From the NCBI GenBank assembly GCA_016713175.1, contig JADJPQ010000001.1:957001-1021000 (forward strand): a DNA stretch of 64,000 nucleotides, given 5' to 3'. The translations under genes and the position numbers were made by a program. Source of the DNA: Planctomycetota bacterium. GTDB taxonomy: Bacteria; Planctomycetota; UBA1135; UBA2386. Below are positions 54,112-61,634 of the stretch, piece after piece; within the stretch, counting starts at the first letter, position 1, and each line of letters begins with the position of its first letter. The notes beneath the pieces were generated by a model. It worked only from the letters and a program-made list of their open reading frames with translations, had not been told where the DNA came from and ran no database searches.

Positions 54112-54560
54112 CCAGCGGCCGCCCGCGGACCATTCCGCGGCCGCGACCTGGGCTCCTCAGGCGCCCGACCGCGGCGTTCGGCTGGCTCGATCAGGCTCTG
54201 CTTCACGAAGGCTGGCTGGCGCGGGCCGGGCCGCACGCCACTGCAGTCCTCGTCCTGCTGGCGCTCGCCGCTGATCGTCATGGCGCGTCGTTCTTCAGCC
54301 GACTACGGATGGCAACTGCGTTGGGCCTGCCGGTGCCCGACGTCGACCGCGCTCTCGCACGGCTACGCGATCTTCAGCTCGTCGACTTCGCGCCCTGGCG
54401 CCCCGGAGCCGCCGACGGTGTGTGGCAGATCCTGCCGATGGCGAAGACGCCGCAACTTCCTCGCTCGGGCAAGCTCCTCGGTGTTGCGGATATCCTGGCC
54501 TCGCTGGGCTTTCCGGGGCCCCGACACCATTCTTCGCCGCCACATGACAGCGCCGAATAG
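54108..54560 (+). CDS. IS-borne winged-helix-like accessory protein
   Basis: A 150-residue protein starting at a GTG that overlaps the istB stop (GTGA, 54108-54111). The part ALLHEGWLARAGPHATAVLVLLALAADRHG followed by MATALGLPVPDVDRALARLRDLQLV fits a helix-turn-helix. Its end reaches the right terminal repeat of the IS. It is not part of standard two-gene IS21 elements; a regulatory role in transposition is inferred. Confidence 0.6.
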   Translation: MTSGRPRTIPRPRPGLLRRPTAAFGWLDQALLHEGWLARAGPHATAVLVLLALAADRHGASFFSRLRMATALGLPVPDVDRALARLRDLQLVDFAPWRPGAADGVWQILPMAKTPQLPRSGKLLGVADILASLGFPGPRHHSSPPHDSAE

Positions 54561-54584
54561 GTGCGGGTTTTCACCGCCGCCAAC
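54547..54584 (-). repeat. Right terminal inverted repeat of the IS21 element
   Basis: Reverse complement of the left end (51048-51085). The third accessory IS gene ends inside it, at 54560. Confidence 0.8.
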
Positions 54585-54653
54585 CTTAAGGACGGCGAGC
54601 TTGCCGCCTTCGAGTGGGACGGCTTCTCCTCCTGGTATTTGCGAAGGCGTTAG
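54585..54653 (+). pseudogene. Orphaned C-terminal codons of the IS-interrupted gene
   Basis: Immediately after the right IS end, the sequence reads LKDGELAAFEWDGFSSWYLRRR and a TAG stop, with gene-like codon bias. This fits the missing end of the protein that breaks off at about 51047 (…CLLPAACTY). The 80 bases to the next gene are ordinary operon spacing. Confidence 0.55.
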
Positions 54654-54733
54654 CGTCAGCAAAGTGGCAAGGAGCCAGTGGCAACACCAGAGCGCAACCC
54701 AGTGAACTCGTTGACACCGAAGAGAGGTCAGTG

Positions 54734-56980
54734 ATGCAGCCGTGGCTGAGAGGAGTCGTGGGGTTTCTGGCGTCTGGCGCGGCACTGGTCGGGCAGGCCG
54801 GTCCGGCCGATGAGCTGGAGGTTGTTCGATCTGCAGTCCGACGTCAGGAGTCGGCCGTGGGGTTCTTGCGTGTCGAGTCGTGGTATGTATCCACGGAGGG
54901 GAGCGATGACGCGCCCCAACGCGTCGCGGAGATGCACGCTACAATTCTCCGAGAGCCTGATCCAACCGGCATGATCCGCGTTCAGTACCATCCGCTTGTG
55001 AGCCGTGGGGGAGACGGCAGGTTCTGGGTGATTGAGTACAGTCGAGGCTACAATGGGAGGGTTTCTTGGTTTGCCAACAAGTCTTCTCAGATCGAGGGTC
55101 AGGAAGTCGTGCCGCTTCGCGATGGTGATATTCAACCTGGTCGGCTTCCCGCTCTCGCGGAAGAAGGGCAGTTCGACAACTGGGCCATGACCTTGCCTGG
55201 GTTCTTTGAGCCCAGGGGGATCCTGTTCAGTCAGATCCTGGAGATCGGGGAAGCTCCGTTCGAAGTGAAGGATGGAGACCACGCCGATGTATGTATTCTC
55301 ACTTGTGTATCGCGCAGCGGCAAGACCCGCGACGAGTGGGTGCTGAGGCGCGACCGAGCTTATTGCTGCGAGGCGTATCGACGGTATGAAGGCGCGACCG
55401 TCCGACGCCAGTTCACGGTGGAAGAGTCTCGAGAGGTCGTGCCTGGTTTCTGGTACCCGACAAAGGGCACTTGTCGGACGTATGATGAGCAGGGGCGACA
55501 GATCTTGAAGAATGCCGTGGAGGTGATGAGCGTCGAGGTTCTGACCGAGTCCGGCAGACTCTTCGAGCCAGAGTTCCGGCGGGGCATGGTTGTCGTGGAC
55601 CGATTGACTGGCAAGGCCGTGACGATAGCCGGCGAGGACGGGGAGCTGGAGAGCTTGCTGGATGGGCAGGCGACCGCTCTCCGTGCGGCCGGAGGCAGTC
55701 GACGCGGTGGGCTGGGCTTGCCATGGTGGCTGATCGTCGTCGTGGTTGCCGGGTTGTTGGTCATCGCGGTTCCGGCGTCGAAGGCACTCGGGGCGCGACG
55801 CGTCCCGAGGGACAGAGTTCGGCGCCGAGCAGTGGCTGCCCCGCTTCTCCTTGCGACGCTGCTTGGTGCGGACCGACTCCATGCACAGGTTGCGGACGAT
55901 ACCTGGGTCATGCGGGAGATGGGTGGTGCCAGAGCCGACAACTGTGGATTGAATGCTGCGTATGTGGCTGCAAGGTACCACGGTATCGAAATGACGCTGG
56001 CCGAGCTCGCCGAGACGATCGGCATCGATCACGCGCGGCTCACGGCGATCGACCTCGAGCGGCTGCGCTCGACGTTCGGTAGTCTGGGACTCGAGTGTCA
56101 GGGGTACCGCTCGCCAACACTTGAGGGCGTCGCAATGGCGGTTCGTGCGCGCCAGGCAATTGGCCTCATTCATGTCGAGACTGGTGCGCCAACCGGGCAC
56201 TACTACGTGATTGGGCCGGCTGGAGACCAGATAACAGTAGTCGACCCTGGACGCGGAGTGTGGGTCGTGGGCAGTTCCGACCGACTGTGGCAGCGCATCG
56301 CGCAGGCGTTCAGCGGGGCATGCCTCTTGATCACAAGAGCGCCCGACGAGGGAAAGTCCGCCTGGCGCCCTGCGTCGGAAGTAGCGCAACGATTGGACTG
56401 TGGTGTCGTGGCCGACAGTGCATCGGTCCGGCGGTTGCCGATTGTCAATGATGGTGCAGGGGCCTTGCGCCTGCTCTCGGCGAAGTCGGGTTGCGGGTGC
56501 TTCAAGGGCGCAGTCCTCGAACCCGCCAGCCTTGTCGGTGGGGCCACCGGGGAGCTGGTCGTCACCGTCGACGGAGCGCTGCTTCCGGCTGGTAAGTCGA
56601 AGCAGCGCGTCAGTCTGGTCTTCGAGAGTAGCGGCGTCGCAAAGACGAGCGTTCTCGAGTTGTCCGCCGAGACCCGGCGCCGAGACTCAGCGGCGCCCCG
56701 TGGAGTGATACCGACCGTGCTTCGTTCGGTTGGGGAGTCCGGTGGTCGATCCAGCTCGGAAGTGTCGGTCGTGCATCCGGCCGGCGGCCTGGTGGCCGAC
56801 ATCGCGGCCAGCCCGGGTGTCACCGTGTCGGAGTCAACAATAAGCGTTGTCGACAGTACGCCTGCGGCGATAGCGCGCCGCTATGTCGTCGAGTGGGACT
56901 ACGGTCGGGCTGGTTGGGTGGATGTCACAATTCGCGACGCGATCGGGCAAGATGCCGTCGTGCGATGCCACGTGCGATAG
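54734..56980 (+). CDS. C39-peptidase-like and DUF1573-like fusion protein
   Basis: A 748-residue envelope protein with several parts. A signal peptide leads to an unassigned domain (about 25-320). A membrane segment follows near 329-350 (WWLIVVVVAGLLVIAV), with a second hydrophobic run ending DRLHAQ. A C39 double-glycine-type peptidase follows, with Cys404 in ADNCGLNAAYVAARYHG, His489 in TGHYYVI and Asp504 in VVDPG. The last part, from about 553, has DUF1573 features (VNDGAGALRLLSAKSGCGCFKGA). The second signal-like run suggests a fusion of two proteins. It is probably the fourth gene of the sigma/Cys-rich operon. Substrate unknown. Confidence 0.72.
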   Translation: MQPWLRGVVGFLASGAALVGQAGPADELEVVRSAVRRQESAVGFLRVESWYVSTEGSDDAPQRVAEMHATILREPDPTGMIRVQYHPLVSRGGDGRFWVIEYSRGYNGRVSWFANKSSQIEGQEVVPLRDGDIQPGRLPALAEEGQFDNWAMTLPGFFEPRGILFSQILEIGEAPFEVKDGDHADVCILTCVSRSGKTRDEWVLRRDRAYCCEAYRRYEGATVRRQFTVEESREVVPGFWYPTKGTCRTYDEQGRQILKNAVEVMSVEVLTESGRLFEPEFRRGMVVVDRLTGKAVTIAGEDGELESLLDGQATALRAAGGSRRGGLGLPWWLIVVVVAGLLVIAVPASKALGARRVPRDRVRRRAVAAPLLLATLLGADRLHAQVADDTWVMREMGGARADNCGLNAAYVAARYHGIEMTLAELAETIGIDHARLTAIDLERLRSTFGSLGLECQGYRSPTLEGVAMAVRARQAIGLIHVETGAPTGHYYVIGPAGDQITVVDPGRGVWVVGSSDRLWQRIAQAFSGACLLITRAPDEGKSAWRPASEVAQRLDCGVVADSASVRRLPIVNDGAGALRLLSAKSGCGCFKGAVLEPASLVGGATGELVVTVDGALLPAGKSKQRVSLVFESSGVAKTSVLELSAETRRRDSAAPRGVIPTVLRSVGESGGRSSSEVSVVHPAGGLVADIAASPGVTVSESTISVVDSTPAAIARRYVVEWDYGRAGWVDVTIRDAIGQDAVVRCHVR

Positions 56981-57049
56981 TCTGAACGTAGCCCCACCCA
57001 CGCGGGCGCGCCGCTATGCCGCAGAGGCTCGATTGGTGGCAGCCAGACG

Positions 57050-57077
57050 CCAACACCGCAGTTGCCGGCGGTGCTGG
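57050..57077. terminator. Hairpin between convergent C39 and PhoD-like genes
   Basis: CCAACACCGC and GCGGTGCTGG pair over 10 bp with one mismatch around an 8-base loop, in the 170-base gap between convergent genes. No T-tract follows. Confidence 0.4.
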
Positions 57078-57150
57078 GTGGTGGGATCGAGGTCCGATCC
57101 AGACCGGGGCGCCGCAATCGGCCCGAGCTCGGTTGGTATCGGGGCACCAA

Positions 57151-58443
57151 TCACTTCGCCGCCGACAAGTCCAGCAGCGTCGCGACATGCGTGTGCAGTT
57201 CCTTGCCCGCCGCATCGCGAAACCGCAGATGCAACCGCGGGCCATCGTCGGCGATCGCCGCCTCCGCCAACAGGAACGTCGCCGGCGCCGCGGCATCGAA
57301 CAGCACGCCGTCGATCTTACCCGCATTCGCCGGAATCGGATCGTTCGCCAACGGCGACGTGACCACCTCCAGCACGTCATAGCCGCACAGTTCCTTCGTC
57401 GCGTGCCGGATCAGCCGCGTGACATGCAGATCTCCGCCGACCAGCACGATGCCGCCGATCCGATGTTCGCCACACCACCGGAGCAGGCCGTCGCGTTCGT
57501 GCGCCCAATTGGCCCAGCAATCGAGCTTGCCGGTCCGCACCGCGCCGTTCCACGCCATGCCGCACGCCAGCACCTTGAACGGCGCCGTCGAGGCGCGCAG
57601 ACCCTGTTGCAACCATGCCAGCTGCCGCGTGCCGAGCAGCGACTTCTGCGTCGGCGCGAACGGGCACGGCTCCTGGTCGGCGAACCAGCGCGTGTCCAGC
57701 ACGAAGACCTCCAGCGGCCCGCGCCGAAAGCGCGTGTAGATGCCCTGATCGTCGTGCCCGACCGGTCCCAGCGCATGGTGTTCGAGGAACGCGCGGCGCG
57801 AGTTCTCGCGATCGTCGAGGTCGCCGAAGCGATCATTGGTCGCGTAATCATGATCGTCCCACGTCGCGTAGGTCGACAGCACGCGCAGCGCCATGGCGAC
57901 ATCCGGATGCGCGAAGAACTCGGCACGGCGGCGGCGCTGCACGTCGAGCCGCGTGCTGTCGATGTAGGGCGTGTCGCCGAGCAGCACCAGCGCGTCGGGT
58001 TGCGCCGCGATGATCTGCCCCCAGACCGGCTGCGGGCCCTTGCGTTCTTCGGCACACGACCCGAACGCGACCACCGAGCGCTCGACCGCGTCGTCGATCG
58101 CTGGCGTCAGCACGCCGAAGTCGGCGCTGCCGATCGTCCGTTCGCCGCGGGTGATCCGATAGCCGAACGGCCCGCGGCGGCCGCGCAGGCCAGTCAGGTG
58201 CCATTGCAGGGTGAGTTCGTGATCGGGCGAGGCTTCGGCGGTGGCGCGCGGCAGGTCCTTGCCATCGGCGCTCCACAGCGCGAACGCATACCGGCCGGGC
58301 TGCGTGGCGCGCGCCCAGATCCAGATCGAATCGGCGTCGGCGGCTCCCAGGAACGGGCCCTGGACGATCGCGGGCACGGCGGCAGTCGGCACCGGTTCCT
58401 GGGGCGCGCACATGGACAAGACGGCAGCGAGGGCGATCGACAT
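57151..58443 (-). CDS. PhoD-like alkaline phosphatase/phosphodiesterase
   Basis: A 430-residue exported metallophosphoesterase-like protein. The signal peptide may be lipoprotein-type (Cys12 in LSMCAPQ). An N-terminal Fn3-like part contains IWIWARATQPGRYAFALW. The catalytic domain has FGSCAEE, LLGDTPYID, YATWDDHDYATND and VGGDLHVTR, which hold the metal ligands of the PhoD family. It acts on phosphate esters in the periplasm. It is divergent from the next gene. Confidence 0.85.
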   Translation of the reverse strand: MSIALAAVLSMCAPQEPVPTAAVPAIVQGPFLGAADADSIWIWARATQPGRYAFALWSADGKDLPRATAEASPDHELTLQWHLTGLRGRRGPFGYRITRGERTIGSADFGVLTPAIDDAVERSVVAFGSCAEERKGPQPVWGQIIAAQPDALVLLGDTPYIDSTRLDVQRRRRAEFFAHPDVAMALRVLSTYATWDDHDYATNDRFGDLDDRENSRRAFLEHHALGPVGHDDQGIYTRFRRGPLEVFVLDTRWFADQEPCPFAPTQKSLLGTRQLAWLQQGLRASTAPFKVLACGMAWNGAVRTGKLDCWANWAHERDGLLRWCGEHRIGGIVLVGGDLHVTRLIRHATKELCGYDVLEVVTSPLANDPIPANAGKIDGVLFDAAAPATFLLAEAAIADDGPRLHLRFRDAAGKELHTHVATLLDLSAAK

Positions 58444-58569
58444 GCGGTCGTTGTCGCCGCCGCGGCCAGCGTCGGCAAGGCGGCGCCGGAGAACGGGAGC
58501 TGACCGACCGGAGGAGGAATCAGGGTTTTCGCATCACATCGGAACGGCTGCTCCGGCTGGCCATCTGGC

Positions 58570-60999
58570 ATGCAACCGTCGCACTTCCTGTCCACCGTTC
58601 TCCTCGTGACCGCGCTGGGCCAACTCGCCTCCGCGCAGGTCGCCGCCTACCACGACCAGACCCTGGCGCAGCACCAGGCCCAGATCACCAGCCTGCGAAC
58701 CCAGGGCTACCGGATGACGGCGGTGACCTCATACGGCACCGCCGCCACGCCGCTGTTCGGCGCCGTCTGGGTCCGCCGTTCGGGTACGTCGTGGGTGCCG
58801 TTCAGCAGTGTCGACGCCGCGACCTACCAGAGCCTGTTCAACACCTACTCCGGGGTCGGTTTCACGGTCCGGCTGCTGTCGGTGCACGGCTCTGGCAGCA
58901 GCACGCGCTTCACCGGCGTGTTCGAGGTCGACTCGACGCCGTACTGGGCTGCGCACGATTTGACCACGGCGCAGTTCGATCAGCAGTGTTCGCAGGCGCT
59001 CGACCAGGGCTACATCCCGACCGCCGTGGCCGTCTACGGCACCTCCACGACCCCGCTCTATGCCGGCGTGTGGACCCGCAACGACGATCATGTCGACTGG
59101 ACCTGGACGCGCAGCACCACGCCGGGCGACTACCAACTGCACTTCAATGCCGCAACCGCCGGTTGGCTCAGGCCCGCGATCGCGACGCTGTCGAGTTTCG
59201 GGCAGTATCTGACGATCTGGCACGACAATCAGCTCACGGGCGGATGGTCGAGCAGCCATGACATGACTTCGGCGGGCTACCAGGCAGCGGTCAACGCGTT
59301 GCCTGCCGGCAGCTATCCGATCGACCTGCACGCCGCCGGATCGGGTGCGGGAGCGCGTTTCGCTGCGGTGTTTGCACCGAGCCAGAACACCGTCTCGAGG
59401 CAATGGACGTCAACCGGCACGGCGGTCCTTGGCCTGTCGGCGTTCGATACCTGGGTGCAGAACCTGATGCAGTCGACGAACGTCCGGGCGGCGTCGCTGT
59501 CGGTGGTCCGCAACGGTCGATTGATGCTGACGCGCGGCTACACCTGGGCCGAACCGGGCTATCCGGTGACGCAGCCAGGCAGCCTGTTCCGGATCGCCAG
59601 CATGGCCAAACCGCTGACCAGCATCGCGCTGCACAAGGCGATCGCGGCCAACCCCGTGGCGATCAACCCGAGCCGCACGGTGATGAGCTATCTGCCAGCG
59701 ATCGTGCCGTTGGATGCGCGCATCAACAACGTGACGCTGCTGAACCTGCTGACGCACGCCGGCGGCTGGAACATCGACGCCCTGGGCTTCGATCCGATGT
59801 TCCGCGATCCGGAGGTTGCCGCCTACCACGGCAACACCGTGCCGGTCACCCGCGACGAGATCTGGCGCTACATGACGCTGACCCGGACGCTCAACTTCAC
59901 CCCCGGGACGCAATCGCGCTACTCCAATTACGGCTACATGCAGCTGGGTCGTGTGCTGGAGGACATCAATCCCGGCATGACCTACACGCAGGTCGTGCAG
60001 CGCGATGTGTTCACGCCGCTCGGGGTGACGCGCGCCCGGCTGGGCGGCTCCTCGCTTGGCGCCGCCGCTCCCGGCGAAGTCCGCTATCACCCGAAGGTGC
60101 CCTACGTCGCCCAGAGCGTGGTCAGTTCGTTGCGCCCCTGGGTGCCCGGGCAATACGGCAGCTGGAACCAAGGCAACATGGATTCGCACGGCGGTTGGGT
60201 GATGGCGTCGCCGGACTTCGCCGCCGTGCTCGCGTCGTTCGACCTCGGCGATGACAGCCCGGTGATCGATTCGGCGACGACTGCCAACATGTGGTCGTCG
60301 ACCGCCGGTATGCCGAGCAACGTGCTGCGCGGCTGGTACCGCACCAACGCGTCGCTGCTGCGCGTGCTGCGGCACCACAACGGCGGCTTGCCAGGAACGT
60401 CGACCTGCGGCGTGTTGCGCAGCGACGGCACCGGGTTCGTGCTGTTCCTCAATCGCGACAACGGCCTTGGCGACACCGAGTACCTGCAGCTCGACCAGAT
60501 CGCCAACTCGATCGCGCAGTGGCCCGACCACGATCTGTTCCCCTCGGTCGGCATCCCTGGCCTGCGCAGTCACGTCACCGGCACGTTCACGGCCTACGGC
60601 AGCGGTTGCGCTGGCACCAGCGGTACACCCGGACACGCAGGCGTCGGGACACCGGAGACCGACGACACCATGACCCTGCGCACCACGAACGGGCCGGCCG
60701 GCGGCGTCGCGCTGATGCTGCTCGGCACGTCGCGGACCAGCTACAACGGCACGCCGCTGCCGTTCTCGCTCAGCAGCCTCGGCGCCCGTGGTTGTAGCGT
60801 GCTGGCGGCGCCAGCGGCCGTCCACACCCAGGTGCTCAGCTTCCTGGGTGTCGGCAACACCAGCATCGCGATCCCCGACGCGCCCGAACTGGTCGGTATC
60901 CACGTGTTCTCGCAGGCGGCGGTGCTCGATGCCGCGGCCAACACGCTCGGCCTCGTGGTCAGCAACGGCATCGACACCCGCGTCGGCGGTTGGCACTGA
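58570..60999 (+). CDS. Secreted class-C beta-lactamase-fold serine hydrolase with tandem-repeat domains
   Basis: An 809-residue exported protein. After a signal peptide (ending LASAQ), residues about 25-285 are tandem BTRD1-like units (GYRMTAVTSYGT, AAHDLTTAQFDQQ, GYIPTAVAVYGT, SHDMTSAGYQAAV). The catalytic part is of the class-C/esterase type: Ser344-x-x-Lys347 in ASMAKPL, Tyr451-x-Asn453 in YSNYGYM and HHNGG near 602. The last roughly 130 residues (from YGSGCAGTSG) are the shared C-terminal module. The repeat and tail domains match those of the class-A protein at 34-36 kb, but the catalytic fold differs. A substrate in the envelope or outside the cell is likely. Confidence 0.85.
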   Translation: MQPSHFLSTVLLVTALGQLASAQVAAYHDQTLAQHQAQITSLRTQGYRMTAVTSYGTAATPLFGAVWVRRSGTSWVPFSSVDAATYQSLFNTYSGVGFTVRLLSVHGSGSSTRFTGVFEVDSTPYWAAHDLTTAQFDQQCSQALDQGYIPTAVAVYGTSTTPLYAGVWTRNDDHVDWTWTRSTTPGDYQLHFNAATAGWLRPAIATLSSFGQYLTIWHDNQLTGGWSSSHDMTSAGYQAAVNALPAGSYPIDLHAAGSGAGARFAAVFAPSQNTVSRQWTSTGTAVLGLSAFDTWVQNLMQSTNVRAASLSVVRNGRLMLTRGYTWAEPGYPVTQPGSLFRIASMAKPLTSIALHKAIAANPVAINPSRTVMSYLPAIVPLDARINNVTLLNLLTHAGGWNIDALGFDPMFRDPEVAAYHGNTVPVTRDEIWRYMTLTRTLNFTPGTQSRYSNYGYMQLGRVLEDINPGMTYTQVVQRDVFTPLGVTRARLGGSSLGAAAPGEVRYHPKVPYVAQSVVSSLRPWVPGQYGSWNQGNMDSHGGWVMASPDFAAVLASFDLGDDSPVIDSATTANMWSSTAGMPSNVLRGWYRTNASLLRVLRHHNGGLPGTSTCGVLRSDGTGFVLFLNRDNGLGDTEYLQLDQIANSIAQWPDHDLFPSVGIPGLRSHVTGTFTAYGSGCAGTSGTPGHAGVGTPETDDTMTLRTTNGPAGGVALMLLGTSRTSYNGTPLPFSLSSLGARGCSVLAAPAAVHTQVLSFLGVGNTSIAIPDAPELVGIHVFSQAAVLDAAANTLGLVVSNGIDTRVGGWH

Positions 61000-61002
61000 C
61001 GC

Positions 61003-61578
61003 TCACGGGCCGCCGGTGCCGGGGGTGTCGAGCGCGAGCGCCAGACGCGCCATCGCGCGCGCCAGCAGCGCCCGCACCGCCTCCGGCGTCTTGCCCATCC
61101 GGGCCGCGATCTCCGCATGCGAACTGCCGATCAGCTTGTGCTGCACGACGACTTCGCGTTGTTCCTCGGTCAACCGGTCGAACGCCGCTTCGACGGTGGC
61201 GAGATTCTCGCGCGCGGATGCGTGCTGGCTCGGTGTCGCCATCACCGCCGCGTGCGTCTCGAGCACGTCTTCCAGCCCGACGCCACCTGGTGCCGACCGC
61301 TTCCTGGCCTGCCAATGCTCGACGCGATGCAGGATCTTGCGCCGCGCCGTCGTGTAGAGCCACTCGCGGAACCCCGCTTCGCCGCCGGTCCGGAACCGTT
61401 CCGCATGCTGCAGGACCTCCCGTGCCACCGACTGCGTGAGGTCGCAGCTCTCCTCGAGCGAACGCAGCGTCGGCCCCATGTGCAGGCGCACGAAGGCGCG
61501 CAGGCCCGGCAGATAGCGGGCAACCATCTCGTCGAGGTCGGCGGGACGTTCGGCGGGCACCGGCAACGAGGCTACCAC
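61003..61578 (-). CDS. ECF-like RNA polymerase sigma factor
   Basis: A 191-residue sigma-70-family protein. Region 2 is marked by SCDLTQSVAREVLQHAERF and FREWLYTTARRKILHRV. Region 4 has LTEEQREVVVQHKLIG and the helix-turn-helix SHAEIAARMGKTPEAVRALLARAM. It is head-to-head with the kinase at 61635 across 56 bases, and its stop lies three bases from the convergent beta-lactamase-fold gene. Confidence 0.85.
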   Translation of the reverse strand: MVASLPVPAERPADLDEMVARYLPGLRAFVRLHMGPTLRSLEESCDLTQSVAREVLQHAERFRTGGEAGFREWLYTTARRKILHRVEHWQARKRSAPGGVGLEDVLETHAAVMATPSQHASARENLATVEAAFDRLTEEQREVVVQHKLIGSSHAEIAARMGKTPEAVRALLARAMARLALALDTPGTGGP

Positions 61579-61634
61579 ACCCGGCGCGGACGAGGCCGCG
61601 ACCAGCGGATACCCTTGTTGGCCGCCAGGCTGCC

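Larger units (their letters stand above)
51048..54584 (+). mobile_element. IS21-family element with four overlapping genes
   Basis: The element carries istA and istB plus two accessory genes, all on the plus strand. The ends are set by a 38-bp imperfect inverted repeat (51048-51085 with 54547-54584, about 31 matches), containing GGCGGCGGTGA, AACCCGC and CGGCGCTGT. All four genes overlap by four bases (ATGA at 51836 and 53329, GTGA at 54108). It interrupts the 3' end of the membrane-anchored protein gene of the accessory operon. I could not find a clean target duplication, and the tip bases may be off by one or two. Confidence 0.85.

Noticed and set aside
51041..54590. Target-site duplication around the IS21 element
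   Set aside because: ACCT occurs near both ends but not at positions consistent with the inverted repeats; no clean duplication could be supported.
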